DNA of 64,000 bases from positions 2,397,649-2,461,648 of the forward strand of contig CP075368.1 in the NCBI GenBank assembly GCA_019454185.1, written 5' to 3'. This document shows, piece by piece, positions 44,199-53,757 of this stretch. Positions within the stretch are counted from its first letter, which is position 1; each line of letters opens with the position of its first letter. The translations under genes were made by a program, and so were the position numbers. The DNA is from Phycisphaeraceae bacterium (GTDB taxonomy: Bacteria; Planctomycetota; Phycisphaerae; Phycisphaerales; UBA1924). Under the pieces are notes generated by a model, which ran no database searches, was not told the DNA's origin, and saw only the letters and a list, made by a program, of their open reading frames with translations.

Positions 44199-45290
44199 TC
44201 ACTCCATGTGCGTGGCGTGAGAGAGCCAGCTCTCGATGTCGGTGGAGATAGCGTGATTGCCGTTGCGCAGATCGAAGCGCCTGGCGTCAACCCGCGCTGA
44301 CGCGGCGTAGTGTGAGGCGAGTGCGAGGGGGTCTTCAAGACTCAGTCCCGCTCGGGAGGTCGCGCTGGGCGCGGCCACATGATCGAGGCCCGTCTGCGCC
44401 AGGCGGGTGAGGAGCACGGCGGACGCGGCATGGAACTCCATGCGGGCGGTATCGGTCGCGTGCTCGTCGGCGTCCAGTCTCCATCGTTTCCACCAGCGCG
44501 TGGCACGATCAATGTCGCCCGTGACGGTCGCGTGGATCATGTACCTGGACAAAGATGACAGCTGGCCGACCTCGTCTCGGAGCTTCGAGTGTCCTTCTCG
44601 GTACAGGCGGGCGGCGAGATCGGTCTCCCCACGGGAACGCAGGTGCACGAGAAGCGCGGCGAACGTGGAGGCGGGGACACCCATGCAGCTGAGACGTCCG
44701 GCGATGATCGCTCTTGCTTCGAAAAGGGCTTGATCGACATCGCCGAGGCGCAGCAGCGCTTCCACCTTTCGATCCTGTTCGCAGGCGCGGCAGTCGTCGC
44801 CGAGGCCTCGTGTCTGGCGCTGGAGTTCATCGAGCCCCGCGCGGATGTGATCGAGCCGTCCCATCGAGGTGTCAACGCCCAGCCGTTGCTGAACGTAGCC
44901 GCGCCGGCTCATGCCTGCGCGGACGAATCTCGACTCGAGATCGTTGAGGAGCCCATCGATAGCGGGTGCCGGGAGTGAGGCAAAGAGAGGTGCGGAACTG
45001 ACGATCCACTTCATGTACCAGAGGATCGAGAACGACGGGAACCTGATGGGCTCTCGGTCGTGCATCGCCAGGCACCAGGCGAGTGCCGGGAAGAGGCGCG
45101 GCACGGGTGTGGCGAACTCGCTGGTGGAGAAGAGTGACAGGCGAGCCTGCCACCCAGAATCCAAGTCGCCGATCGAGTCGGCGATATCCGCGGCCTGCTC
45201 CAGGAGGGCGACACGCTCTCTTCCGGCGGGCGCCCGTTGGGCGGCTTTCAGGAGCGAATCAAGACGTGGATCGATGGGTCGCTGCCTCAT
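44199..45290 (-). CDS. helical-repeat protein coupled to the HSP90-like gene
   Basis: 363 aa, from the ATG at 45290 in an ATGA overlap with the HSP90-like stop. All-helical with TPR-like character (RVALLEQAADIADSIGDLDSGWQARL, DQALFEARAIIAGRL, YREGHSKLRDEVGQL). Not a named family. In other bacteria divergent HSP90 genes of this type also pair with a TPR-like partner, as I recall; coupling suggests the two act together, perhaps as chaperone and co-chaperone or client. Confidence 0.6.
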   Translation of the reverse strand: MRQRPIDPRLDSLLKAAQRAPAGRERVALLEQAADIADSIGDLDSGWQARLSLFSTSEFATPVPRLFPALAWCLAMHDREPIRFPSFSILWYMKWIVSSAPLFASLPAPAIDGLLNDLESRFVRAGMSRRGYVQQRLGVDTSMGRLDHIRAGLDELQRQTRGLGDDCRACEQDRKVEALLRLGDVDQALFEARAIIAGRLSCMGVPASTFAALLVHLRSRGETDLAARLYREGHSKLRDEVGQLSSLSRYMIHATVTGDIDRATRWWKRWRLDADEHATDTARMEFHAASAVLLTRLAQTGLDHVAAPSATSRAGLSLEDPLALASHYAASARVDARRFDLRNGNHAISTDIESWLSHATHME

Positions 45291-47098
45291 AGCGACTCCG
45301 AGCCGGAGATTGCACGACCGATCAGCGCGAGGAGCCCGTCGGCGAGTGCGCCAGACTCGACGGTGGAGAGCGGATGAGAGCCGCTGATGAGGGACTGCAC
45401 GTAGAGAAGACGGACGACTTCGCGGAGGATCTCGTCGCTGGCGGTTGCGGCCAGTCGTCGGATGACGGGGTGGCGGGCGTTCAGGCACAGCACCGGACGC
45501 GTGGACGCGACGGTCTCTTCCACGGCCTGTAGGGCTTGCACCCAGAATGGTGAGGAGAGATTCTTCGCTCGCTCTATGGAGCGTTTGAACGCCTCGTCGC
45601 TTGCCAGCCCGTACAGGGCGGGGATCTCCGGTGGAGCGAATTCACGCACGATCGCGTCGCATCCGAAATCGGCGATCGCGTGTGACGCGCGCTCGGCCAA
45701 GGTCCGGAACGTGTGCGTGTCGACGGGCTCGGCGAGCGAAGCGATGAGGTCTATGGAGTCAAAGGACTGCAGAGCGAGCTGGCCGAAGGTCGAGGCCGCC
45801 TTCTTGAGCAGTTCCTCGTGATGTGTATAACCCCCATTGAAGACGCAGATTCCCTCGCCCGCAGCGACATCGCGGATACGTTGGAACTGATCGGACGTCG
45901 GCGATACGCGAACGATCTCGTTCTCTTGGCGAAATCGGCCGAACTGCATGGTGCCGAAGGTGGTTTCGAATGAGAGGAAGTCGGCGATTAGGTCGAAGAA
46001 CTCGTCGTCCTCTCGTGCGAGAGCCCGGAGGGCGGTGTCATGCACGGCGAGGACGGCTTCGAGTTGCTCGGGATCCTCGCGAGCCATTCGGACCAGTGCG
46101 GCGCGGAGCTGCGCACCGATCTCCTCGGAGGCCTGCGAGAGTTGCTCGTCGTGGTAGAGCGACTCGCGCGACGCCGTGGGATTCAGGGACTCGGCATTGA
46201 AGATGCACTTGACGAAAAAGGCCCATCGCGGCACGAGACCATGGGCTTGTTCCGAGAGGAACATACGGCGCAGATACACTCGATGCCCGCTGGAATCGCT
46301 GGGGTGACCGCTCTCGGGCTTGATGAACGCGTGTCCAGAGACTCCTCCTGCTGTTGTTCGGATAGGGATGATGCCGATCGGTCGGAAGCCGAGAGCGTCC
46401 TGGCAGAGATCCACGGCGCGATCGTGATCGATCGAGACCGTCTCGCCGGTGCATTCATCCCACGGGGTCCACTCGCGATTCACGTCTCGCTCATCACCGC
46501 CGAGAACGACTTGGACCCTGATCGGGAGCATCTCGCAGTATCGCTTGGCGAGCTCGTCGATCCTCTCGTGATCGAAGTAGTACTCGCCCTGCTCGTTGGC
46601 CTTCACATAGATCCGGGTTCCCACGGTGATACTGCTGGCATCAAGCTCCCGGACCTCGTAGCGGCCGTCGGCGTGCCCGCGCCACTCGACCGCCGGGCTC
46701 CCCGGCCGGGCGGAGCGCGAGATGGCCACGATCTCGTCGCTCACCATGAAGCACGAGAGCAACCCGATTCCGAAGCGTCCGATGAAGTCGCCCCGTCCGA
46801 CTTCTTCGATCTGGTCACGCTTGGTTGATGCTCCGATGGTCGACATGAACGCGTGCATCTCGTCGGGTGTCAGGCCGATGCCGTCGTCTTCAATGATGAG
46901 CGTGGCAGGGGTGTCCTCCGAACGGTGCAGCTCGATACGGACCGTTCCGCGGTGCTCGGGTTCCAGCGCGCGGCGCGCGGTGATCGCATCGGCCCCGTTC
47001 TGCACCAGCTCTCGTATGAACACCTCGGGTGATTCGTACAAGTGGTGCGCGAGGAGATCGATGATGCCGCGTAAATCTACTTGAAAGCGCTGAGACAC
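45287..47098 (-). CDS. divergent HSP90-family protein
   Basis: 603 aa. GHKL ATPase domain: VFIRELVQNGADA (N-box), IEDDGIGLT (DxGxG) and GRFGIGLLSCFMV (lid/G2), then a middle domain (HRVYLRRMFLSEQ...LVPRWAFFVKCIFNAESLNPTASRES), aligning with HtpG but strongly diverged at the C-terminus. Belongs to the short 'HSP90 family protein' branch rather than canonical HtpG. Start GTG at 47098, six bases after GGGAGG; the ATG at 47137 has no such site. Two-gene operon with the helical-repeat protein. Confidence 0.85.
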   Translation of the reverse strand: MSQRFQVDLRGIIDLLAHHLYESPEVFIRELVQNGADAITARRALEPEHRGTVRIELHRSEDTPATLIIEDDGIGLTPDEMHAFMSTIGASTKRDQIEEVGRGDFIGRFGIGLLSCFMVSDEIVAISRSARPGSPAVEWRGHADGRYEVRELDASSITVGTRIYVKANEQGEYYFDHERIDELAKRYCEMLPIRVQVVLGGDERDVNREWTPWDECTGETVSIDHDRAVDLCQDALGFRPIGIIPIRTTAGGVSGHAFIKPESGHPSDSSGHRVYLRRMFLSEQAHGLVPRWAFFVKCIFNAESLNPTASRESLYHDEQLSQASEEIGAQLRAALVRMAREDPEQLEAVLAVHDTALRALAREDDEFFDLIADFLSFETTFGTMQFGRFRQENEIVRVSPTSDQFQRIRDVAAGEGICVFNGGYTHHEELLKKAASTFGQLALQSFDSIDLIASLAEPVDTHTFRTLAERASHAIADFGCDAIVREFAPPEIPALYGLASDEAFKRSIERAKNLSSPFWVQALQAVEETVASTRPVLCLNARHPVIRRLAATASDEILREVVRLLYVQSLISGSHPLSTVESGALADGLLALIGRAISGSESL

Positions 47099-47213
47099 AA
47101 CACACCTCCCGGTCGCAACAGACTCTCTTGGAATCATACTCGGTTATGTCGGAGTTGCTTGGCCCGCGATCTGGCGTCTGATAGACTTTCGTGATGAGCC
47201 TTAGAGGGTGTCG

Positions 47214-47615
47214 ATGCCAAACTGCGACAAGTGCAACGCGGAGATCAGGCGATTGCCCCGTGCGCCGCGGACCGCTTTGCAGGAACTCGACGGATTTACG
47301 CTGCTCGGCAATCTGCTGTACTGGGGACAGCGGACGAGGTTTGAGTGCTCTGCTTGCGGCAATGTCCAGCCCGCGAGAGACGGCTATGCGATGCGGCTGC
47401 TCAAGCGGCTTCTGATCGCTGGTGCGATTGTTGGGTCGTTTGCGGGCATAGGCCTTGTGCTCCCAACACTCACGGACCGCGAGTCGCTTGGATCGCTCGG
47501 CGAGAGTCTCGCCAAGTTCACTCAGGGTTATTCGATTGTCGTGTTGTTCGTGTGCGCAGGTGCTGTCACGGCCATCTTGGTTCTGGCCGTGGATGCGGCG
47601 CGATCTCGCGGGTGA
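47214..47615 (+). CDS. small zinc-finger membrane protein
   Basis: 133 aa from the ATG at 47214, with AGAGGG upstream. N-terminal CDKC...CSACGN (two CxxC pairs ~35 residues apart), then two transmembrane helices (~70-90 and ~108-126). Not recognised. Divergent from the HSP90-like gene (115 bp), so the two promoters share that gap. Confidence 0.6.
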   Translation: MPNCDKCNAEIRRLPRAPRTALQELDGFTLLGNLLYWGQRTRFECSACGNVQPARDGYAMRLLKRLLIAGAIVGSFAGIGLVLPTLTDRESLGSLGESLAKFTQGYSIVVLFVCAGAVTAILVLAVDAARSRG

Positions 47616-47649
47616 AGTCAAACCCCTTCGTGAGCAGCGGATGAGACTT

Positions 47650-47666
47650 GCACCCCTCCGGGGTGC
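47650..47666. terminator. hairpin between convergent reading frames
   Basis: GCACCCC-TCC-GGGGTGC, 7-bp stem, 35 bases after the small zinc-finger gene. No U-run; may be a weak terminator or a palindromic repeat. Confidence 0.35.
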
Positions 47667-47713
47667 GGCGTGATGTGGGCGAGCGACCATCGGCGGGGCG
47701 GTGTGGCGGGGTT

Positions 47714-47818
47714 TCAGACGCGGCGCAGCACGACCATTGTCATGTCGTCGCCCTGGGGCGAGCCGGTGCCGAACCTGGAGACCTCGCTGTCGATCGCGGC
47801 GATGGTCTCGCGGAGCAT
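47714..47818 (-). pseudogene. C-terminal remnant of a SpoIIE-type (PP2C) phosphatase
   Basis: The frame ends ...FGTGSPQGDDMTMVVLRRV-stop, the characteristic GDD(M/I)T end of SpoIIE/RsbU phosphatases, preceded by REIAAI-like helix residues (LRETIAAIDSEV). Nothing upstream belongs to the family: DUF2256 ends at 47838. Only ~35 residues of a normally >200-aa domain survive, so this is a gene fragment. Confidence 0.6.
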
Positions 47819-47837
47819 CTTGCGACCGGGTCTTGGG

Positions 47838-48041
47838 TTACGTCGGACGATTGGACGCGTCGGGTCTGCGTGCGGCTTCACGCCGGCAGCGATCGGAGCA
47901 GTAGAGGACGTGCGGCCAGTCTCTTTCCCACTTCTTTCGCCATTGGAAGGGGCGTTTGCAGACGGGGCAGTGCTTTTCCTGGCGCGGGGTGTCGTGTCTG
48001 CGTTTCATGGGGCCGGCGTGTGTGGGTCTCGGGCGCGTCAC
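47838..48041 (-). CDS. DUF2256 family small zinc protein
   Basis: 67 aa. [30 protein letters not shown] is the whole DUF2256 signature: CxxC, the RKKW segment and CSxxCR. The ATG at 48041 overlaps the stop of the EamA permease gene (ATGA); a start at Met12 (48008) would match the family length better. Function unknown. Confidence 0.88.
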   Translation of the reverse strand: MTRPRPTHAGPMKRRHDTPRQEKHCPVCKRPFQWRKKWERDWPHVLYCSDRCRREAARRPDASNRPT

Positions 48042-49144
48042 GGACTCGTCGAATGGCGCGGGGCGGATTCATTCGATTGGGCGATCAGTGCGACGGCGGG
48101 GTCTACGGGGAGATCGTCGAACTCGTCGATGGGATCGACCGGGGTGTGGGCGGCGGGAGCATGAGCGAGCGAGCCGCCTGCGAGCGCCGCGCGCGAGGCG
48201 CGTGACATCATGCGGTGCTGGGTGTAGAGCATGATGCCCGCGCCGGTGATGGCGACGATGCCGGAGGCCCATTGGATGGGAGTGAGTCTCTCGCCGAAGA
48301 CGAAGAGGGAGGCGATGGAGACGGTGATGGGTTGGAGCTGCACGACGCCGGTTGAGACGGCAAGACCGAGGCGGCCGATCGAGTAGAAGTAGAGCGTGTG
48401 GCCGAGCCCGATGCCGATGAGGGAGGAGAGGGCGAGGAGGACGATCGATCTGGTGTCGAGGTCGAGGACGACGCCGCCGGATCGTGTGCCGAAGGGGAGC
48501 ATGAGTGCGACCATGCCGATGGCGGTGTAGATGGAGATGGCGGCGAACGCGGTGATGGGGTTGACGCCGTGGAGGCACTTGCGGACGGAGAGGGCGTATG
48601 CGCCGTAGAGGAGTCCCGCGCCGATGGCGAGGGCGACGCCGGTGGCGGTGCCGCCACCGAGGCCGTTGGGGTTGGCGAGGAGCGTGATGCAGGTTCCGAC
48701 GACGACGAGTCCGATGCCGGTGAGGTAGCCGCCGGATTTGATGACTCTTCGTTCGGCGGGGAACATGAGGAGCGCGCCGATGGTGACGAAGACGATCTGG
48801 AGGCGGAGGGAGAAGGTCATGAGCCCTGGGTCTATGTAGTACGGCGCGAGGCCGAAGCAGACCTGTGCGGCGGTGTTGAAGGCGGCGGGGATGAGGGCCA
48901 TTTTCCAGATGCCGCGTGGGAGGCGTCTGCGGCTGAGTCCGAGGATGATGGCGGGGAGCCAGATGAGCGCGGAGAAGCCGTAGCGCCAGCCGTTGGCGGT
49001 CCATCCGTCGATGAGGGGGTTGCCGCCGTCGGAGGTGGCGAAGTGTCGGAGCATGAGTGGGACGGCGGTCCACGAGGCCAGTGTGAGGACGATGGTGGCG
49101 AGACCATCGGCCTTCATCCCCGTCGCGCCCGAACCTGACGACAT
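48038..49144 (-). CDS. EamA/DMT-type transporter
   Basis: 368 aa with ten predicted transmembrane helices in two EamA repeats (~10-150 and ~165-310), e.g. [36 protein letters not shown] at the second repeat end. The C-terminal ~45 residues are hydrophilic. Exports or imports a small metabolite; the substrate is not predictable. Translationally coupled to DUF2256. Confidence 0.85.
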   Translation of the reverse strand: MSSGSGATGMKADGLATIVLTLASWTAVPLMLRHFATSDGGNPLIDGWTANGWRYGFSALIWLPAIILGLSRRRLPRGIWKMALIPAAFNTAAQVCFGLAPYYIDPGLMTFSLRLQIVFVTIGALLMFPAERRVIKSGGYLTGIGLVVVGTCITLLANPNGLGGGTATGVALAIGAGLLYGAYALSVRKCLHGVNPITAFAAISIYTAIGMVALMLPFGTRSGGVVLDLDTRSIVLLALSSLIGIGLGHTLYFYSIGRLGLAVSTGVVQLQPITVSIASLFVFGERLTPIQWASGIVAITGAGIMLYTQHRMMSRASRAALAGGSLAHAPAAHTPVDPIDEFDDLPVDPAVALIAQSNESAPRHSTSP

Positions 49145-49441
49145 CGCTCCTGCTCGCTCTCTCGCTTTGCCCGCGGTGGTCTTCTGCTTGTCTCGCGCCG
49201 GAGCGTCTGCGACTGCGGTCGCTCACGGGCTGCGAGGAAGCGGCAACTGTAGTTCGACGCCGGGGGCGGGCGTGGAGTCACTCGAATCGGACCATGTGCG
49301 GCGGAATTGTGTGTGAGCGGCTCCCAAGAACTGGCGACTTATGTCCCCTGCGGCTCAGGAGGGCCGTGCCACCAAGCGCGGTTGACACCCCGGGTAAACG
49401 CCCCGCGCTCGGGTGGGTCGGTTCCGGGTAGACTGGTCTTT
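49145..49441. other. intergenic region between divergent genes
   Basis: 297 bp with no gene. Includes CACCCCGGGTAAACGCCCCG-type G+C palindrome fragments near 49387-49415 and a GTGCCACCAAGCG stretch (49368) like the tail of REP family 2. No convincing promoter. Confidence 0.5.
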
Positions 49442-50200
49442 ATGCCCGTTGCGCACGCGTGCATCACCTGCGGGAATTCTCTCAGCCGCGTGCGCGCGCT
49501 GCGGGATCCGCATTATGGACTGCCGCTGGTGGTGTGCCCGGCGTGCGGGACGCCTTGCGTGAGGCGGCGTCATCCGTTGCAGTCGGGGTGGCGGCGGTGG
49601 CGGGCGGTGCAGAGGGCGATCCGTCAGATGGTCTTTCTGACGATCGGGACAGCGGCGATGCTGGCCGGTTCGATCGGCGGCGCGGCGCTGACGCAGGATT
49701 ACTTTCGTGCGATCGGTACGAGATGGACGCGGCTGCACAGCGATGTGTTGACGGGGCGGGTCTCGCAGTGGCGCGCGCCGGAGTGGATGCAGGGATCGGG
49801 GGAGCCGTTCAGCCCGATCATGCTGGTGATGTTCTCGGTGCTGGGCGGGGTGGTGCTCTCGGCAGGGCTGACGCATTGGAAGAGGTGGATGCTGATTCCG
49901 GCGTGGGTGGGGTTGTGGAATGTGGTCGTGTTCATGCCGCTGGTGACGCATAGGAGCGTCGTGCTGGTCGAGCGTGTGTGGGCGTGGGTTCTCGGCGCGG
50001 GTCCGGTGTATGTGCCGCGGGGGAGCGGGCCGGACTTCACGGCGACGTTTGACCTTGCGGCGGCGTCGTTGTATTCGGTCGCGCCGTTCGCGTTCGGGAT
50101 GCTCGGGGGGGCGCTTGCGAGGCGGCTCTCGGCGAAGAACGCGCGGCGGAGGTGGATCAAGCGGAGGCGCTGGCTGCGGCGCAGACGGGAGTCCAGATGA
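49442..50200 (+). CDS. membrane protein with N-terminal zinc ribbon
   Basis: 252 aa from the ATG at 49442. N-terminal CITCGNSL...RDPHYGLPLVVCPACGTPC zinc ribbon, then four transmembrane helices (~65, ~125, ~150, ~205) and a very basic tail (RRRWIKRRRWLRRRR). The zinc module matches that of the next gene (CVSCGFNL...REPHYRMLIVRCPECA), so the pair arose by duplication. Overlaps the next gene (ATGA). Function unknown. Confidence 0.65.
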   Translation: MPVAHACITCGNSLSRVRALRDPHYGLPLVVCPACGTPCVRRRHPLQSGWRRWRAVQRAIRQMVFLTIGTAAMLAGSIGGAALTQDYFRAIGTRWTRLHSDVLTGRVSQWRAPEWMQGSGEPFSPIMLVMFSVLGGVVLSAGLTHWKRWMLIPAWVGLWNVVVFMPLVTHRSVVLVERVWAWVLGAGPVYVPRGSGPDFTATFDLAAASLYSVAPFAFGMLGGALARRLSAKNARRRWIKRRRWLRRRRESR

Positions 50201-51333
50201 GCGATGTGGCGAGTGAGCGCGATGCGCGGGCCGGGGCGTCGGGCGGCATATCGGGGGGCGGGGCTGGCGTTGACGAGCGGGTGTCGGTGCTTGTCGGAGA
50301 TCGGCTGTGTGTGTCGTGCGGGTTCAACCTGGCGGGGCAGACGGTGGTGCGCGAGCCGCATTACAGGATGCTCATCGTGCGTTGCCCGGAGTGTGCGACG
50401 GCTGCTTCGCTGCAGGAGTATCCGGTGCTTGGGAAGTGGGCGAATCGCTGGGGGGGTGTGCTGGCGGCTGTGATGATCCTTGTGACGTTGCTGCTGGCGC
50501 TCGGGACCGCGGGGACGATCTTCGGGATGTCGTATGCGGTGTCGCGGGTTGCATCGAAGCCGCTGACGGATCTGATCGCGAAGGAGCACAGCGCGTGGGC
50601 GAAGGCGTCGCGTGAGACGCAGAATGTGCAACAGGTGGAGAAGGCGAGGGAGGCGCTTGCAGTCGCGAAGGCGGAGGAGGTGGAGGCAATTCTGGCTGCG
50701 GAGGCCGCGCCGGATTCGGAGACGCTGCGGGCGAGAGCGGATGCTTCGGTGCATGCGACGAGCCAGGCGGAGCAGCGTCTGGTGAACGTCCAGGCGACGA
50801 TCGATCAGCAGGTGCAGTGGCAGACGTATTACGACACGAGCTGGGTGTCGGTTGTCTGGCTCGATCAGCAGGACACGGGCGATCTGATCGCGAGGGCGCG
50901 TGCCGAGGGATCGAAGCACCTCGCGACGGCGTTCTCGTTGTGGACACTGCTCGCGATCATCGTGTTCGCGCTGGGCGTCTTGTGGGGGGTTGTGATGTTG
51001 CACGCGCGGGCGAAGCGGATGGCGTTGGTGTGCGTGGTGATTCTGGCGATTGCGGCGGTGTTTGCGGCGATCCAGCGTGCGGGGGGCGGGATGAGTACCA
51101 CGATCATGGGGGCGACACAGATGGAGTTGACGTCGGATGTTGCCACGCGGATGCTGGGCGTGCTTCCTCTGGCGCTGTCGGCGGGATTGGCGGGGATCCC
51201 GCTGTTTTTCGGGATGATCTCGGGGCGACCGCTTGCACGGTTGTATGTGCGGCTGGTGCTGCCGCCTCGGCTGCGGGGTCCGCTGGCGACGTTGTGGATT
51301 GCGGATGGGCTTTCGCCGCCCTCAGCGCGATGA
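50197..51333 (+). CDS. membrane protein with N-terminal zinc ribbon and coiled coil
   Basis: 378 aa. Zinc ribbon CVSCGFNL...CPECATA (~37-72), a transmembrane helix (~88-118), an extracytoplasmic Ala/Glu-rich coiled coil (~125-225) and four more helices (~245-360). Paralogous in its first 75 residues to the preceding gene, with which it overlaps by four bases. Unknown role. Confidence 0.65.
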   Translation: MSDVASERDARAGASGGISGGGAGVDERVSVLVGDRLCVSCGFNLAGQTVVREPHYRMLIVRCPECATAASLQEYPVLGKWANRWGGVLAAVMILVTLLLALGTAGTIFGMSYAVSRVASKPLTDLIAKEHSAWAKASRETQNVQQVEKAREALAVAKAEEVEAILAAEAAPDSETLRARADASVHATSQAEQRLVNVQATIDQQVQWQTYYDTSWVSVVWLDQQDTGDLIARARAEGSKHLATAFSLWTLLAIIVFALGVLWGVVMLHARAKRMALVCVVILAIAAVFAAIQRAGGGMSTTIMGATQMELTSDVATRMLGVLPLALSAGLAGIPLFFGMISGRPLARLYVRLVLPPRLRGPLATLWIADGLSPPSAR

Positions 51334-51796
51334 GTGCGAGGTGGCGGAAGCGAAGGCGCGGATGCGCGCGATCCGTCGGCCCGCCACTCAGAGGGCCGAT
51401 GCGGATCGTTGCCGCGTGATGCGGCGTTCGCGATGCACTGGGGGACAGGACCCCTCCGGCTCCTGTCCCCCGCTGGGACATCCACACCCGCAGGCGTGGA
51501 CGGCGGTGCCAACCCTCAAACGAGTCCTCGCACGAGAACGACGCGGAATCGCTGGGCGATGCACGCGACGACAATCTCGGTTCACTTAAGAAAGATGTCG
51601 GGTCGAGCACCGAGCGCGCGAGGATGGGAAAAGTTTCGAGATCGCCCACATTGCCCCTCCAGCCCGCCTTCTCAGGGGGAGTCGGCCGTGTGTAGATGTG
51701 TTGTCAGGGAGGGGTATGTGAGGGGGTTCGGGGGGGTGGTGCGTGGGGGATGTGGGTCGAGGTGACAAGTCGGCGTGGTTGTGCGAGACTGGAGGC
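51334..51796. other. intergenic region
   Basis: 463 bp without a supportable gene. Besides the hairpin at 51440-51471 it holds a G+T-rich run (51700-51765). A promoter for the asparaginase gene should lie near the end, but none is clear. Confidence 0.6.
51440..51471. terminator. long hairpin downstream of the zinc-ribbon pair
   Basis: GGGGGACAGGA and TCCTGTCCCCC form an 11-bp perfect stem around a 10-base loop (CCCCTCCGGC), 106 bases after the stop. No U-tract; either a terminator or a palindromic repeat. Confidence 0.45.
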
Positions 51797-52969
51797 ATGG
51801 GAACACACAGAAACGGGATTGGTCGGCGTCGCTTTCTTGCGGGGTCGGGGCTTGCGGCGGCGGGGTTGTTGTCGGTGCGAGGAGAGGCACGCGCGGGATC
51901 GCGTCAGCCCCCGGTCTCGCCTGAGGAGCCGGCGGCGAGGCGTGCGGCATCGGTGGGCGATTCGCACCGCGGGCCGTGCGTGATCGCGAGCGGGAACGGA
52001 CCGAACGCGACGGAGCGTGCGTTCAAGGTGATGTCGGCGGGCGTTGATCCCGCCGAGGCGGTGGTGGCGGGCGTGAAGCTGGTGGAGGATGATCCCAAGG
52101 ACAACTCGGTTGGGTACGGGGGATTACCCAACGAGGAGGGTGTGGTGGAACTGGATGCGTCGGTGATGCATGGTCCGACGCACAAGGCGGGGGCGGTGGC
52201 GGGCCTTCGGAACATCAAGAACCCGGCGGCGGTCGCGTTGAAGGTTCTGCAGCGGACGGATCATGTGCTGCTCGTGGGGGAGGGCGCGCTGCGGTTTGCG
52301 CGGGCGCACGGGTTCAAGGAGGAGAACCTGCTGACGCCGGAGTCGCACGCGGCGTGGCTTCGGTGGCGGGAGGCGATGGGCGCGGACGACTGGTTGAATC
52401 CGGAGGAGCGGGATTGGCCGCGGCCGGGGAAGAAGACGCTGGAGGAGTTTCTTGCGGAGGAGGCGAAGCAGTCGCGCGGTCGTGACGCGGGGCCGATCCC
52501 GTTCACGTGGGGGACGATCCATTGTTCGGCGGTGAACAGGGACGGGGATGTGGGCTCGTGCACGACGACGAGCGGGCTTTCGTGGAAGATCCCGGGGCGG
52601 GTGGGTGATTCGCCGATCGTTGGGGCGGGGATGTACTGCGAGAACGAGGTGGGCGCGGCGGGATCGACGGGGCGGGGTGAGTCGTTGATCGTGAACTGCG
52701 GCTCGTTCTCGATCGTGCAGTACATGGCGGCGGGATTGACGCCGACTGATGCGTGCCTCGCGACGCTGAAGCGGATCGTGGATCGCACGCGCGAGAAGCG
52801 GCTGCTCAACTCGAAGGGGAGGCCGAACTTCAACGCGTCGGTGTATGCGCTGCGGAAGGACGGGGCGTACGGCGGGGCGTGCATCTATCCCGGGGGATCT
52901 TTCGCGGTGACGACGAGCGACGGGGAGACACGGGTTCATCCGTGCGCACCGCTGTTTGAGGCGGAGTGA
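51797..52969 (+). CDS. secreted N4-(beta-N-acetylglucosaminyl)-L-asparaginase / isoaspartyl peptidase-like Ntn hydrolase
   Basis: 390 aa. A Tat signal (GRRRFLAGSGLAAAGLLSV) at the N-terminus; GGAGG five bases... before the ATG at 51797. Self-cleaving Ntn-hydrolase of the glycosylasparaginase type: the cleavage site is W|GTIHCSAV with catalytic Thr240, and the pocket motif GRVGDSPIVGAGMYCEN is typical. The N-terminal chain has ASGNGPNATERAF and MHGPTH. Releases asparagine-linked sugar or cleaves isoaspartyl peptides, outside the cytoplasm. Mature protein splits into alpha and beta chains. Confidence 0.9.
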   Translation: MGTHRNGIGRRRFLAGSGLAAAGLLSVRGEARAGSRQPPVSPEEPAARRAASVGDSHRGPCVIASGNGPNATERAFKVMSAGVDPAEAVVAGVKLVEDDPKDNSVGYGGLPNEEGVVELDASVMHGPTHKAGAVAGLRNIKNPAAVALKVLQRTDHVLLVGEGALRFARAHGFKEENLLTPESHAAWLRWREAMGADDWLNPEERDWPRPGKKTLEEFLAEEAKQSRGRDAGPIPFTWGTIHCSAVNRDGDVGSCTTTSGLSWKIPGRVGDSPIVGAGMYCENEVGAAGSTGRGESLIVNCGSFSIVQYMAAGLTPTDACLATLKRIVDRTREKRLLNSKGRPNFNASVYALRKDGAYGGACIYPGGSFAVTTSDGETRVHPCAPLFEAE

Positions 52970-52978
52970 GGGGCGCGA

Positions 52979-53725
52979 TCAGACTCGGATGCGGTGCGCG
53001 GCGAGCGCGTCGTAGAGCGTGCGGCACTGGGCGTGGACGCCGGCGAGGTGGTCGGGGACGGGCTCGTTCTTGGGCTTGTAGGGCTCGAAGCCGGTGGACC
53101 TCTCGACGCTGGCGTACCAGTGCTTGGCCCACATGCCGTCGCTGGCGCGGGGGCCCGCGGGCCACGTGAGCATGCGATCGGTGAAGGGGATGGAGAGGGC
53201 ATCGCAGAGCGCGGCGAGCGCGGCGCGGGGATTTCGGAGGACGTCCGCGCCGTCGATGACGGGGGGTGTGCGGCCGGTTCGTCTGCGTTCGGCCTCGAAG
53301 AGTTCGACCTGCTGGGGGAGACCGAGGTCGTGCGCGGTGGGGTTGGGCACGATCTTGATGAAACTGGTGATGACCTCGGCGGGATCGCGGATGAGGAAGC
53401 AGTTGGTGAGCCCGGCGACCCACTCGCGCCCCATGGTGGGGAGGAGATGGTGGGCCATGTGCTTCTGGTACCAGATGGGGTGGGCTCCGGGGATGGGGCC
53501 GAGGAGCGAGGAGACGACCCTGGTCCAGTCGGGCTCGTGGGTGGCGATGATCTCGTCGCGGCCGGGGTGATCGACGCCGGTGGCGCGGAGGTAGTGGGCG
53601 TAGAGGGGCTCGTCGATGACGGCGCAGTCGGAGCGGTTCTCGAAGGAGCGCATCATGGCGGTCGAGATGTTGCGCGGGCCGGACCACATGGCGATGCGGA
53701 CGGGCGGGCGTGGATCGTGCGGCAT
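52979..53725 (-). CDS. sulfotransferase-like protein
   Basis: 248 aa. IAMWSGPRNISTAMMRSFE is the P-loop-like start of the 'sulfotransferase-like' family found near branched-chain amino acid genes; CFLIRDPAEVITSFIKI is the 3'-phosphate motif. PAPS-dependent activity is inferred. Convergent with the asparaginase gene (9-bp gap) and divergent from the HAD gene (32 bp). Confidence 0.8.
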   Translation of the reverse strand: MPHDPRPPVRIAMWSGPRNISTAMMRSFENRSDCAVIDEPLYAHYLRATGVDHPGRDEIIATHEPDWTRVVSSLLGPIPGAHPIWYQKHMAHHLLPTMGREWVAGLTNCFLIRDPAEVITSFIKIVPNPTAHDLGLPQQVELFEAERRRTGRTPPVIDGADVLRNPRAALAALCDALSIPFTDRMLTWPAGPRASDGMWAKHWYASVERSTGFEPYKPKNEPVPDHLAGVHAQCRTLYDALAAHRIRV

Positions 53726-53757
53726 GGCGGGAGTGTACCTGCGTATGTTTGCTGCGC

